This document shows positions 48,930 through 59,859 of a stretch of 64,000 nt of DNA, piece after piece (position 1 is the stretch's first letter; every line of letters starts with the position of its first letter). A program made the position numbers and the translations under genes. Origin of the DNA: Druceiella hillmani. Its lineage: Eukaryota; Arthropoda; Insecta; Lepidoptera; Hepialidae. The stretch is taken from the NCBI GenBank assembly GCA_039881145.1, contig JAYKKI010000006.1:19908501-19972500 (forward strand), written 5' to 3'. The notes below the pieces were generated by a model. It saw nothing but the letters and a program-made list of their open reading frames with translations. It was not told the origin of the DNA and did not search any database.

Positions 48930-49190
48930 TTAACACCGGCTGCACGCATGAAAAAGTGTTACGATCCGCCTGAGCCTGAGCGTGCAAGCGAGAGCGCGGA
49001 ACAAGTGATAGAGAGGCACGATCGGCCCAAGCGTTGGAATTTATCTCTCTTCTCGCGTGACGTCAGAGCTAGCAGTTCGAATATTTCTGCTACTGGAACA
49101 CCACCACGCGAGCTTCTTCGAGAACTTATACAATAAGCTCCGCCCATCTCGACGGAAGCCATTATCTGCAACAAGCGTTGAATACGAGAC
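48930..49190. promoter_or_regulatory. GC-rich islet with promoter-like motifs
   Basis: About 260 bp over 50% GC with many CpG. It holds a perfect CRE palindrome TGACGTCA (49058-49065) and TTCGAGAA (49117-49124), the inverted two-pentamer form of a heat-shock element. GCTCCGCCC (a GC box on the minus strand) follows. Open frames of 62 and 77 codons overlap on opposite strands and are unrecognised. Either direction of transcription is possible, or it may be a conserved distal element. There is no convincing TATA box. Confidence 0.45.
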
Positions 49191-49199
49191 AACGTGTTT

Positions 49200-50500
49200 T
49201 GTGTTTTTTTCTACAATTTAATGAGATTTAATTGATTTTCAGTCTGATTAATTTAACTTTTTCAAGACACATTACCTTGAAACAATCCGCTTGATTTCGT
49301 ACTTTTCCTACCATCGTCCTATCTTTAACAGAATAACGCAGATTGGAAGATCTTAAATATAACACATGTATGTAAGTTGTAAATAAATTGTTAATAGCAC
49401 ATTGTTACCTGTAATTCTCTAATATCTTAATCTAGTGGAAATAATATAATTTAAATAAAAATATATTTGAATTAACGAGTGTAAATAAATGTTAATTTAT
49501 CGAAAAAATAGTAATTTTCTATTAACTCCTTCTTTGTATTATACAAAATAATAATAATTCAGTGATAATAATTCAATTTAATCCGTGAAAGTATGCAATT
49601 TTATCCATCAATAATCATCAATGTTTCTTTATGACGTTATCATGTAAAACTATCGTCCGTAAACCGACTTTATAGACAACCAATATTTTTTTAGTTTTAC
49701 TGATATGTATAAATGATACGGCGAATGACATGCTATTTTCTTGTCGATTAAGAAATAACGCAATTTTAATTTGAAATTTGAGTGTCCTGATGTCGCAAAA
49801 CCTTGATAATAATGGTCAAATATTAATTTGTTGATGCTTCCATGTTGACGGTATAATAATTTAGATGTACTAAAGTTTTATTTGCATCACATAAAAATAA
49901 ATTAAGGACAAATTAAATAATATAGTAATAAACATTTTGAGACTCTGTAGGCAAGGATGTAAATATTATGTAATTTTAAAAAGCTTGTTACGTGAGGAGG
50001 TTGTTTAAGCCTCAAGGGACATTGCTTTAGGTAAAGAAAACAATAATTAAATACATTTTTTAAATTTTTTACTAAACAAGTCTGCAGAGATAAGTAAAAA
50101 TACCTAAAATGTTTTTTATCAATATGTTTTGAGCCACTTTTGAGCATAAAAATATTGTAATCATAATTTGATTCATAAAAGTACAAAAATTTGTCCTTAT
50201 CTAAGTTGTTGGGAATTAATGCTTTATTTCTATATTTAGTTACTTATTTAATACACATTTGTCGAAATTTGACAGAATGATGAATAAAATATTTCATATT
50301 TCAACATTTCATTAAGTTAAACAAAACGAATAACAATTAAATACAAGAATAATCTGACGAAACGACTGGAATTTTATGCAATGAGGCGTGAATAGATTTT
50401 CATTTTCTATAAACATATGACACTAAAAGATACTTCCGAAGAGACAGTTTACAAGATCCATACTATGGCATAGTAGGGTACCACGCAGTAGATCGTCTCA
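49200..50500. other. No gene recognised
   Basis: AT-rich DNA; the 94-codon minus frame at 49902-50186 is unrecognised and rich in Tyr, Leu and Phe as expected of AT-rich chance frames. Confidence 0.45.
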
Positions 50501-50516
50501 GGATCACTTCATTTGT

Positions 50517-50665
50517 GTGAACAGTTTGTGCTCGCGAGCTGTTATAGATTTACTTCTGTATATACGGTCAACATTTGTGCTCGCGAACTCTCATTCCCTT
50601 ATATATGTGTGGCGAACAGTTAGTCCTCGTGAGCCCTTATTTATTTACTGATATATGTACAGCGA
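50517..50665. repeat. ~48-bp minisatellite, three units
   Basis: GTGAACAGTTTGTGCTCGCG, GTCAACATTTGTGCTCGCG and GCGAACAGTTAGTCCTCGTG begin three successive units at about 50517, 50567 and 50612. Each continues with TTATTTAYTTAC/TATATATGT-like sequence. Confidence 0.85.
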
Positions 50666-50879
50666 AATAATTTGAAGTTGAGAGTTCTTGTACATATATA
50701 TTTTGGTGCAAAAATAGATGCCCGATATAAAAGTATGGGAGAGAATTTTTTTCCGCGCAAAAATTTTTGCAATGAACATGACTAATATGAAATTTGAGAA
50801 AATGGATATTTACCATATTAAGGATAAAGGAAATAGTTAAGAGAAAAAGGATGTAAACATGTTGTCTTTTATAGGAGTT

Positions 50880-51100
50880 TTTTTAACTCTTTCAAGTATA
50901 AGACAGCTTTTACCATTCCGAAAACCCCGTACAAAGTACGATTGCAGAAGATGAAAATATTGTAACATGATAAGATCAAATATATTTCGAAGAATAAGTT
51001 CGAGAGTATAGAAGGTTAAACGGAATATTTCAGCAACATGATCATGGAAGGTTAACTGCATATTTAATATTACACTCGGATCCATAATTTATACCCAACG
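50880..51100 (-). pseudogene. LINE reverse transcriptase C-terminal fragment
   Basis: An open stretch on the minus strand reads MDPSVILNMQLTFHDHVAEI, then LTFYTLELILRNIFDL and LLQSYFVR. It matches the order of the RDLGVxLDxxLTFxxHV, AxxxLGxIxRN and LVRP blocks that follow the catalytic box in Jockey-group reverse transcriptases. The catalytic box is absent, and upstream sequence toward 51.18 kb is out of frame. Assignment rests on spacing and hydrophobic pattern as much as identity, so it is less secure than the other LINE pieces. Confidence 0.6.
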
Positions 51101-51180
51101 ACGCAACAATGTAGTGGAAATAAAATAATTATGGTTGATAGGAACGCGAACACGACTTTAACTCATCATTGAGGTAGAGT

Positions 51181-51240
51181 GAAGCTCCGGTCCACTCGCT
51201 TTACTCTATTCAACTACAGCTTCTATATTATCCTGTGGAC
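51181..51240 (+). repeat. ~60-bp dispersed repeat, copy 2
   Basis: GAAGCTCCGGTCCACTCG, TTTACTCTATTCAA and TTCTATATTAT share order with 14501-14563. A partial echo, GACGCTCCGGTTTATAG, follows at 51.26 kb. Confidence 0.7.
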
Positions 51241-51293
51241 TCAGACGGTCGGCAACGCACGACGCTCCGGTTTATAGCTTAAGGTCTTCGGCG

Positions 51294-51330
51294 TATATAA
51301 GGCAGAGCGTCCTGTCCATCACGTATTTAA
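51294..51330 (+). promoter_or_regulatory. TATA-like core promoter candidate
   Basis: TATATAAGGC (51294-51303) is a strong TATA-box match embedded in a GC-richer context (GTCTTCGGCG before, AGAGCGTCCTGTCC after). A start site would be expected near 51.325 kb, where CCATCACG is only a weak initiator. No downstream ORF is recognised. In AT-rich DNA a chance TATA is likely; the GC-richer flanks are the only support. Confidence 0.3.
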
Positions 51331-51334
51331 TATC

Positions 51335-52460
51335 TGGATATTAATCGACACACGTCTAAATTGCGTGTTAAAAATATCCCGTATTTTTCGGATAACTTAA
51401 GGTAAACATTCTTTCTATAGAAAATTTTCTCCATCTTTCCGATAAATTGTACATGTATGATTTAATAATTGCTTTGAATTTGATATAATGAAAGATTTAC
51501 AATTAGGTAATGAAAGGAAAGTTTTTTTCAAAAACCTATCAAACATTAATTGAAATATAAAGATAATTTTCAGCTAGAAATTAACTTATTATTGAAACTG
51601 TTATTACATTAAATATTTAACAATAATTTTACATGCATTTTTATGTATATGGATTGTTATGTTCAATTTAACATAAGTTATTTGATTGATTAGGAAACAA
51701 TTTTAGAGGATATGAATTTACCGTTTCGTACAAAACTAATAGAATCGCAACAGCTATGAATCTCGAATGTTCATTATCTAGAATTTAGTATCATATTAAT
51801 CTTTTCCCTAAAGCGAATATACACATATTTAAGGTACTAGTCCATCAAGATATTTGAAATATCAAAGATAAGAAGTTATGTGTGTGTACCGTTTTGTAAG
51901 TTATGAAAGATCATGAAATGTTTTTTCTTAAAATAATTTGTAACTGACAGAAAACAATTGTGTTAGAGGAGTCAAGTTAATATGGGTGAAATTAATTTCC
52001 TTTCTCGTCTTGATATAGACGTTTTGGGAAGATTGAATAAGATCTGTTTCAAAAGTCATATTATATCTCTATTTTATCTTCCTTCTGATGGAATTGGAAA
52101 GCAAATTAAAAGCTTTGACTTCAGAAAATTTAAGACTGAAATAAATAAGATTCCGTAATTCATTTTCATTTCCTAACTCCGTTTTCTGTACTTTATGAAA
52201 ACAGTGATGAATTGGAAAAGTTATTTCATGTCCTTTAGGAAGTTCCTGCCGTAAAAGCTCGTTAAGAAAAGCTCAGGTATGGAAAAGTTGTTTACTCTTT
52301 TTGCGAGATATTAACCTAGTTTTCTTTACCTTCAAGTGATTAGATAGCATAAGTAATTGAACACATAAGTAATTAGTATTTACGACGAACGGCTTTGAAG
52401 TTTTTTCTCGACACTGTTATGACGTGATCAACGACGAGGGTAGCCTTTAAATATAATTTA
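51335..52460. other. No feature recognised
   Basis: Plain AT-rich DNA without ORFs or visible repeats. Confidence 0.5.
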
Positions 52461-52463
52461 TTT

Positions 52464-52465
<2 letters not shown>

Positions 52466-52524
<59 letters not shown>

Positions 52525-52534
52525 GCGTGTGTGT
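52466..52534. repeat. (AT)n / (GT)n microsatellite
   Basis: About 58 bp of AT with one T interruption, ending in GCGTGTGTGT. Confidence 0.97.
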
Positions 52535-52904
52535 CTACAAACTTTGGAAGTCATATTATTTTTTTACATTTCATCATGTTTATTTAATTTATCATTTAAA
52601 AAGAAATTAAATAAACTTTGATTTGGTTTATGCTTGTTTTTGTTACCAACCACTTCTCTTGAAAATACTAGTCATTTCTCTTAAGGTTTTAATTTTTACC
52701 ATCATTTTACAACATTGAAAGAAGTGCAGAAAAAATTTAAATCGTTGCATAAACGCTAAACCATATGATTTTTTATTCTTTGAAGGCATGCCAACTTCAT
52801 TATAGTTATTAGTTTAATGTTTGTCCACAAAAAATCACATTTTAATATGTTTAAGTAATATCTCCTAAATATAATTGAAAGAATAACAATAACACTATAT
52901 ATAA

Positions 52905-53240
52905 ACAATGTTAACCATTTATGGTTCGAAATAAAAATTATCTCTCAAAATTCCCAACACAAATTGCCAGATCATATAGATACATTCTATGCAGTAATGA
53001 CGTCGGAAGACTTTACGTAAAGTGAAATAAATAGAATAAAAATACCGCGACGACCAATTTAAGTTCCCTCGCACAACGCGACTATTTTAAATATACTTCT
53101 GAAATTATTTTACGACAGACTGTGATCTATGAAATTTTGAGCACGAGCATAATGATAATGGCTATGGAGAAGTGAATATTAAATTAAGCTCCGTTTAAAT
53201 TTTACATGCTGTTTAATGAACATAATTTTGTCAAGGTTTT
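52905..53240 (+). repeat. Higher-order unit 2, A block
   Basis: AACCATTTATGGTTCGAAAT, TTATCTCTCAAAATTCCCAA, TTCTATGCAGTAATGACGTCG, GTGAAATAAATAGA and the core GACCAATTTAAGTTCCC (53052-53068). TTATTTTACGACAGACTGTG and ATAATGGCTATGGAGAAGTG follow. It aligns with 42.9-43.2 and 60.6-60.9 kb over about 300 bp. Confidence 0.82.
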
Positions 53241-53347
53241 ATATCAACTTCTTGGTGTGAACTATCTTGGTGTGAATTGGGTTTATTTTTTGAACTACTC
53301 CCAGACTTTTTAGCTGCTTCAGCTTATGTTTAAATAAATAGGCGTAC

Positions 53348-53381
53348 CGATAATATTCGCACTGCAGTGCGAATATTATCG
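53348..53381. repeat. 34-bp perfect palindrome
   Basis: CGATAATATTCGCACTG joined directly to CAGTGCGAATATTATCG: 17 bp on each side with no spacer. This is far longer than expected by chance in a 64-kb window. Confidence 0.97.
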
Positions 53382-53399
53382 CTATGTCATATTGAAACT

Positions 53400-55160
53400 T
53401 AATATTTAATTCGTGATGCTTAAAATTTAAAAAAAAATTAAGCGGTGACTCAATTCCATTTTATAGGATTGTCCATAAATCATTGTCTATTGAATATGTA
53501 GTAATTTATGCACCTTCGATTTCCATCTGAAACTTATTTTTTACTAAACTTTTGAGACGTACGTACTGATATTAAGAACATATAGGGGTTTATTTTTTCA
53601 CTACGTAACCCTAGAAATGTTAACGCTTTGTTACTAGAGTAAAATAAATATTGTAGAAATAGACAGAGAGCTACCTCCTATTGAATGTTTATTGCTGGGT
53701 GACAAATCCTTGGTGCGGATTCCTGTTTCTAACCTCAGTTATTTATAATTGCAAATAAATATCTTTAATGTGCAAACCTTTTTAGCTTCAGCGTTTTGTT
53801 ATATGTACCGATAATTATTATATAGATATTTAAGTTTCTCGTATATCCCTGAAAAAAATGTGGATGTGTTATTGTCCCAAGAGTTACTTTCTGTAAGCGA
53901 CTAAGCTAAAAGTAATTAGAAAGAGAGAATCAAGTCTTCATATTATGCGGTGATTTGTATACAGTTCCTGAAAAGTTGGCTGAATTTCTACACTCGGTAT
54001 TCAATATTTACTTTGATTGATGATATCTGGATGTGCCAGTATTGGCCGTCGTCAAAATTTTGTTGTTGAAGAAAGAATTAAGACAGCTGGGAAAAAGGAA
54101 AATTATAATGAATGTAAACCGAAGGTTATTTAGTTGGACATGGAAGAAATTAATGTAAGTTAGTTGGAGAAAACGGAAAAGACGTAATTTCCTAAGGCAA
54201 TTTTTTCATGTTCGTGCTAATGATGTGTGATGTGATGATGTTCGTGGTGATTTTTTGTTTTTACCAATAAACTATAAAAAATTTAGAATTTAAATGGAAG
54301 ATTAGTTTCCTCTGGCGGTATAGGCAGAGAACACGTTCTGGAAAGGAGAGAGTAGATGTTGTCGAGGAGAATAAAATTACTTTTTGAATGTAAACTCTGT
54401 AGATAGATGAGTCTCTACAGTTACATTTTGAGAATCTTTTAAGATATTATAAGGAAACGAATGAATATAAAAGAGACGTGATATATAGCTTGCTTTAATA
54501 GCACGTTAACTAAATAAATGTAATCATTAGAGTGAAAAAGAATTATTGAGCTTTCAATCATTAGAGCTGCTTTCACATGTTGGGAACAGTTCTGATCTCT
54601 AAAATGGAATGAACCCAAACTTACCTTACTTTATGGTTGATCGTCCAATCCATTAACTCGGTTACATATTTCAACAAAAATATTTTAATAAAATGGAAAG
54701 ATTAGTTTTCTTGCATACGATTTTTTCAAAGCGTGTTAGTTAGAATCAAACAGAGAAATTAAAATTAAAGTAAAATATAGAATTTTCGTCTTACACAATT
54801 CCTTACAAAGAAAATAAAGTTTTACGAATATTTTTTGAATGGTTAATTTCTTTACGAAAAACAAGTACGTATGTCATTTTTCTGTTTTTGTTTTATTGTT
54901 ATAATTTTGAAATTACAAATCTTAAGCTATCTACATTTAAACCTCACTTACATTTATGATAAAAAATTGGAAGAAAATTTGGGTATTGTAAGAAAAAATT
55001 TTTTTTTTAAGCAATTAAGTAATTTTTGCTTATAATGTCTATTTCTTGCACTGCACTCATTAAACACAAGACCATTAATTATTATAAAGTGCAAATAGAA
55101 CCAGTATCATATTAGAGCGTATTTGAAAAATTCAACTTCTCAATAAATACTTAGTAAATA
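53400..55160. other. No gene recognised
   Basis: AT-rich DNA between the A and B blocks of unit 2. A short GC-richer word at 53.71 kb (CCTTGGTGCGGATTCCTG) might be a remnant of the 5' block, but the match is too weak to call. Confidence 0.4.
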
Positions 55161-55164
55161 ATAA

Positions 55165-55430
55165 ACAATTTTTTAGAAAATGCTGATAAGCATATCTGGA
55201 AGTTATATATGAAAAAGTAGCAAGAAAAGATTTCAAACCATGACTAATTTAAGTTTACTGTGAGGTGCAACAACTTAAGCAGGATCTTACGAACTACTTT
55301 ACGATGCAGCTATGAACAATGAGCCAGTTAGTAATGTTGCTAATTGTTGAAGAAAAGCAAGGGAAAAATTCGACGCTGCTTCGCTGCTCCCAGTTGTTAT
55401 TATAATGCTGCATATTTAGAGAGACTGCAA
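55165..55430 (+). repeat. Higher-order unit 2, B block
   Basis: TTTTAGAAAATGCTGATAAG, then the core GACTAATTTAAGTTTAC (55243-55259), CAACTTAAGCAGGATCTTAC, GAACTACTTTACGATGCAGC and CGACGCTGCTTCGCTGCTCC. It is closer to the B blocks at 46.5 and 61.9 kb than to the A blocks. Confidence 0.82.
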
Positions 55431-55889
55431 ATTTTAAAATTGCTTTAGGAAACGTAAGGTTCAATGGTCAAAGGCTGCTTAGAGTGCTAATAAATAGGCT
55501 ACATCCTAATAATGTAAGTGTACTTAAATTCGATTCTTGCTAGACAGAACATTTTCTTAATAGGGTATGTTTTTTTGTATAGCGGATAGATATTGCTCTG
55601 AAAGAAATGCGTTTATGAAATTGCACATATGATAGTTTCTAAATATTTGCTATGTTAATGTACAAAAGAAATTCGTTTGTTGATGGATTGTGGTATTTCT
55701 TTTTTCCTTTATTATTGTTGTCCTCCTGTCGTCTTTTTTACTATATCTTCGTTACCCACCTTACCTCGGCGCAAGATGTTAGATAAGCAAAAAAATATTT
55801 TGTGATAAAGGAAAAATATTTTCCCTGTACAAGGAGCAAGAAAAATACAATTTAAAAAGAGACTAAGAAGTTAAAAAATGCGATTCGGA

Positions 55890-56750
55890 GAAAAAGGTTG
55901 ATTTATTCATTAAGTGTGTACACGTTACTTACTGCGTTGTTATATTACGGCTAATGTCATTGCTACAAAATTGACCATTTTATAAAACATATCGCAAAAT
56001 ATTTTTTAAACAGTTGATTTGACTGTACCTCTTATTTCACTTCTCAAATATTCGACCATAAAAATGTGAAATCCATTTGTCATAAGCACGATTTTCATAT
56101 ACGTTCATACACTACTATAGAAGCAATTTTATAAAAAAAAACAACCATTGGTTGCATTGATTTTTTAAAAAAATTTTACTTAGTCCAATTGTTAAAAGTT
56201 ATAAACTTATGATGCGTAATTCGAATAAAAATAAATTTGCTTATTTTTGAAGAAATGGACGGTAAATACAAAAAAAAATATTCTTGGCTTAAGAAGAATG
56301 GTATGCGGAACTTTAGTGAAGAATGTGAGCAGAAAAGTTTTTAAATTTCTCTTGTAAACAGATTGACCTTGATTATTTAAAAACGTAAATGAAGTCGATC
56401 CCGAACTTTTGCTAGCTTAATCATATGTTTTATTACGTTGAAATTTTGTTAAATAAATCAATGTGATTTGTACAAAGCGCCTGGCATTTAAAATTATATT
56501 TTCTGTCAAAACTCGAAGGAAAATTTTTCAGTGTTTAAAAAAAAAGTACCAATACCAGTTTGTTTAGATATATTCAATACAGTTTATTGTCGAAGCCCAC
56601 AATAGGACGAAAACATGAATATAACTCGGTCTTCAGTTGTTTAGGATTACAAATTTGTATGCCCAAATAAAAGGTAGATAGATAGGTCGCGACGTGAAAT
56701 GATTTTGCAATTTGTATGCGCAGAACAAATGAAGCCGTTTTATCTGCAAT
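55890..56750 (+). repeat. Higher-order unit 2, D/E blocks
   Basis: ATATCGCAAAATATTTTTTA through CTTATTTCACTTCTCAAATA corresponds to ATATCGTAAAGCGATG...CTATTTCACTTAATATATC at 63.2 kb. TCATATGTTTTATTACGTTG (56.43 kb) corresponds to ATATGTTTTATTGGGTTG at 63.48 kb. CGGTCTTCAGTTGTTTAGGA (56.63 kb) corresponds to CGATTTCCAGTTGTTTACAA at 63.84 kb. The partial partners in unit 1 are at 47.4 and 47.65 kb. Confidence 0.55.
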
Positions 56751-56871
56751 GATTTTTGTATGAATATGAAGTTGTAAAGTCAGTTTGATGAACTTTTCTT
56801 TCAGTGAAGTTATATTAAGAAAACGAGAGAAAATATATAAGTGATACATTGCAATTTAATGATCGGGGAAA

Positions 56872-57310
56872 AATGCAATTACGTCGGTATAAGCTTTCCA
56901 AGATCGTCAAATGCAAACTGGTTGTAATTTTTTATAACTTGTCTTTTTTGTTTTATATTTAATTACACTTTAATTATTTAATTACTGCTTAGTATAAATG
57001 TCTTACTGATACTATGAGGACATTTTTTGTTTGGCAATATTCGTAGTATTTGAACATTTAAACAATTTAAACTTCCAAAAATAGGTACGAAAACCATTAA
57101 ATTCATATTTATAAAATTATTTGAGAATGTAGTGCGTATCAACAACCGTAATAACAAAATGATATCAGAATACACAATATCAAACCAAAGAGCACAAAGT
57201 GAATATTTAAAAAAAATAACTGTGAATAAAATAATAGAAGGAGGTAACATGTCATTAGAGAACTTACTTCCAGCGCTCGCTAGACTAAATTTTCCTCTCT
57301 TTTCCAATCT
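56872..57310 (+). repeat. Block C, copy 3 (divergent)
   Basis: GCAATTACGTCGGTATAAGC and TTTCCAAGATCGTC match the start of block C, and GGTAACATGTCATTAGAGAA its end. The interior is recognisable only in patches. A 109-codon minus frame (56978-57307) crosses it. Because the aligned stretches of copies 1 and 2 are closed by stops and frameshifts, I do not treat it as a gene. Confidence 0.6.
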
Positions 57311-57599
57311 CTTGCCTTATTATGTCTCTTAATCTAGACAAGCTTTTATTTCTGCTAAGGATTATAACTTGTTTTAATTGCCTTGTGCGTCGACCCTGGT
57401 AATTTTTGTGTTTCATTATTTTAGTACTTTTTCGTAACAGATCAAAAAATATTTTCATAACAAACAAAACGGCAGAAAGATATATTGAAATCTCGTTATT
57501 CATAATTGATTTTCCAACTTCAGCAGAGAGATTGTTTCTATTGTCAAATAGCTTAGCCGGGGGAGACCCCGTAAAATAAATTGATTATAATTTAATTTT

Positions 57600-57710
57600 T
57601 CACCACTAAATGAAACTACGTTATGTAGTATTATTTCTACTCTATTTAAATTCTCTACCACGACCTAGGTTTCGTTGTATGACAACATCTTCAGGTAGGC
57701 AATTTGTAAA
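57600..57710 (-). ncRNA. Hammerhead-bearing repeat, copy D (core intact)
   Basis: Read on the minus strand, the core (57658-57699) is GCCTAC, CTGAAGA, T, GTTGT-CAT-ACAAC, GAAA, CCTAGGTC, GTGG. It fits a type I hammerhead. CUGANGA and GAAA are intact, helix II has 5 bp and a 3-base loop, and helix III is a minimal ACC-UA-GGU. The cleavage dinucleotide is GU-C, and helix I pairs GTGG with CTAC (one G-U). One extra U sits between A9 and helix II in this and related copies. The tail AAATTTAAATAGAGTAGAAA and a CTAC/GTAG hairpin match the other copies. Short helix III motifs of this sort are known in Penelope-like elements and retrozymes and usually act as dimers. Confidence 0.75.
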
Positions 57711-58780
57711 TATTTTCTATGTCTTCTAAAAACCAACAAATAATGCCGTTTTATTTAAATAATATGGTAAAATTGGTTCTCTACGTTATCGTAATTGAAG
57801 TCTTTAGCTGTTAGAGACAGAAAATAAACAAATATGAAAACAAGCAAATTATAATTTTTTATAAATTGCTTTCTGTGACAGTGAATATTTATTCAATCAA
57901 TTAAGTAATTTTATCAGATTCTATAAAAATATCGGAGTTGTTTTTATTTATTTTAGTCTATAAAATTTACACATATTGTGGACATATTTTTACGACAGCC
58001 ACTGCGGTTCGATGTTTATAGGGTCTCAATGGTTACTGTCAATTAATTCGCAGTTTGCATGTGGCAATGTTACTCAATTAATCCGTCTCTTTGATTTGTC
58101 AAAAACTGTAAAATAGCTATAAATAAATTGTAAACTAATATCGATTTTCTTTGCCAGTAATTTTGAGGAGGGAAGAATGGAATGAAATTGATAAGAATTT
58201 CTGAATATTTTTATAAGTATAATTTCTTCTTTCAGAGTAGTTGACTTTATATTTATAATCTTTTCTTTATATTTACAAATATAATTTCTTCTTCGAGAGA
58301 AGTTGACTTTCTATAATGGAATTAATTGCCAAGCTGTGTAATTTATTTTTCAGACATAATACGTTGAGTGTTTTTAAGACGTAATTCGAAGAAAATTTAA
58401 CTATCCGCCTGCTAATGAACTTTTAAGGGCGATGTTAATTATTCTGGAAAATTCAGCTGTAGTTAAATATTCTCTTGATGTTCACTTATTATATTTGGAG
58501 ACTAATAGAATCTTAAATCAACAGTTCTAAATATAAGTTTTCATATTCAATTTTAGACTGGTATTAACTTAGCGTGGTGTGTTAGCAAGAGGCAAGGCTC
58601 ATTTGTGTATAAATAGTTTGATTTTAAATTCCAAGTCGTAAACATCTTAACTTCCAAATCAATTTACGAGGACCATCGTTATAATTGTTCTAAACTCTAA
58701 CTAACTATTCTTTCTGAATATGGATGTCTATCGTTGTTTAATTCCGAGCATATATACTGTAAAATCATTCACCGAAGTCA
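57711..58780. other. No gene recognised; 30-bp spaced duplication
   Basis: AT-rich. TATAATTTCTTCTTTCAGAG with AGTTGACTTT (58217-58250) is repeated as ATAATTTCTTCTTCGAGAG with AGTTGACTTT (58279-58310). Confidence 0.5.
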
Positions 58781-58784
58781 GTGA

Positions 58785-58823
58785 GAAGTCATCATCACGG
58801 CCTGCTGCCGTGATTATGACTTC
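58785..58823. repeat. 17-bp-stem hairpin (first of a pair)
   Basis: GAAGTCATCATCACGGC, loop CTGCT, GCCGTGATTATGACTTC: 17 bp with one mismatch. Only four bases (GGGG) separate it from the next hairpin. Confidence 0.96.
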
Positions 58824-58827
58824 GGGG

Positions 58828-58888
58828 AATGATTCAGGGAATTTATTATTGGCGTTAGATACGCCAATAATAAATTCTCTGAATCATT
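58828..58888. repeat. 28-bp-stem hairpin (second of a pair)
   Basis: The left arm 58828-58855 (AATGATTCAGGGAATT...GGCGT) and right arm 58861-58888 (ACGCCAATAA...GAATCATT) pair over 28 bp with a single mismatch around loop TAGAT. A 74-codon plus frame (58720-58944) runs through both hairpins and is unrecognised. Confidence 0.97.
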
Positions 58889-58889
58889 A

Positions 58890-59855
58890 TACTTATAGTC
58901 ATAAACAAACTGAAGGTTGGGAGTTTATACTTCAAAAATTGTAATTCTACAGTATGAATCGTGAGTAAAACAAATGGAGTATATGAATAAATCATGTATT
59001 GTTTTTAATTTGTTGGTGAACAAACGTATTTTCGTTTCGAATGCAAATAACATTATTTGTTCAGGTGTATACAAATTAACTCTTTGAGAAAAAACAAAAA
59101 ATGTAAAAACGCAATAAAAAACTGCGTCTGTATATCGAATACTACTGCAAGATTTTGAATTAGATATTATTTTAATAAAACAAATGTTTATTTTTTGGAT
59201 TTCAGTTCGTGGTAAAGTGTGATGTGAATATTATCAGATTCTTCATGACTGTTGTATGTTCTCCGTATGTCTGTTATCTCGTCAACAAAAAAGGTACCTA
59301 AAAGTTTACATCCCTTGTTACATTAGAAGATATGATAAATTTATTAGTAAGGGTATAACACTCTTATGAAGATACTGGTTTAGTTATATGTGAAATACTG
59401 TGACAAGTAAATATTCAAAGCCGAACTAATTTAGCTAACGAAAGGTGGACGACTAATTAATCATTGAAATGTTTAAGGTTTTAGACACGCTTGTCATTAT
59501 ATGCAAACGGATTTGTCAGTTTTACATTTTGCAACGGCTTTGAAATGTGCGGGGTCAAATGATGAAAATTAAATAGAATACTTGAATTATAATTGAAAAT
59601 TATGGTTACCCTATTGTATTTGTATTAGGGAATAACAATTTTGTATATACACATTGTTACGTAATATTTGTTGTATCCGACTTCATTCGCGTGGAACTTT
59701 AGAAAATATTATAATTGAGAGTAAGAGCAATAAAAGTAATTCCATCTAGATTTATTTTTAAATAAGTGCGATTTATATTGGAGTATCAAATTACCATACC
59801 TCTTTTTTACTTGGCCACCGTTATGAAGGGACTTGCACCGAAATAAATAATATCC
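58890..59855. other. No feature recognised
   Basis: AT-rich, no repeat or ORF that I can support. Confidence 0.45.
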
Positions 59856-59859
59856 GCAT

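Noticed and set aside
48948..49192. Overlapping 62- and 77-codon ORFs on opposite strands
   Set aside because: The GC-rich islet has few stops on either strand; neither protein has a recognisable motif.
56978..57307. 109-codon minus-strand ORF, hydrophobic, receptor-like in appearance
   Set aside because: It lies in block C; the aligned stretches of the other two copies are interrupted by stops and frameshifts, and hydrophobic bias is expected in AT-rich chance frames.
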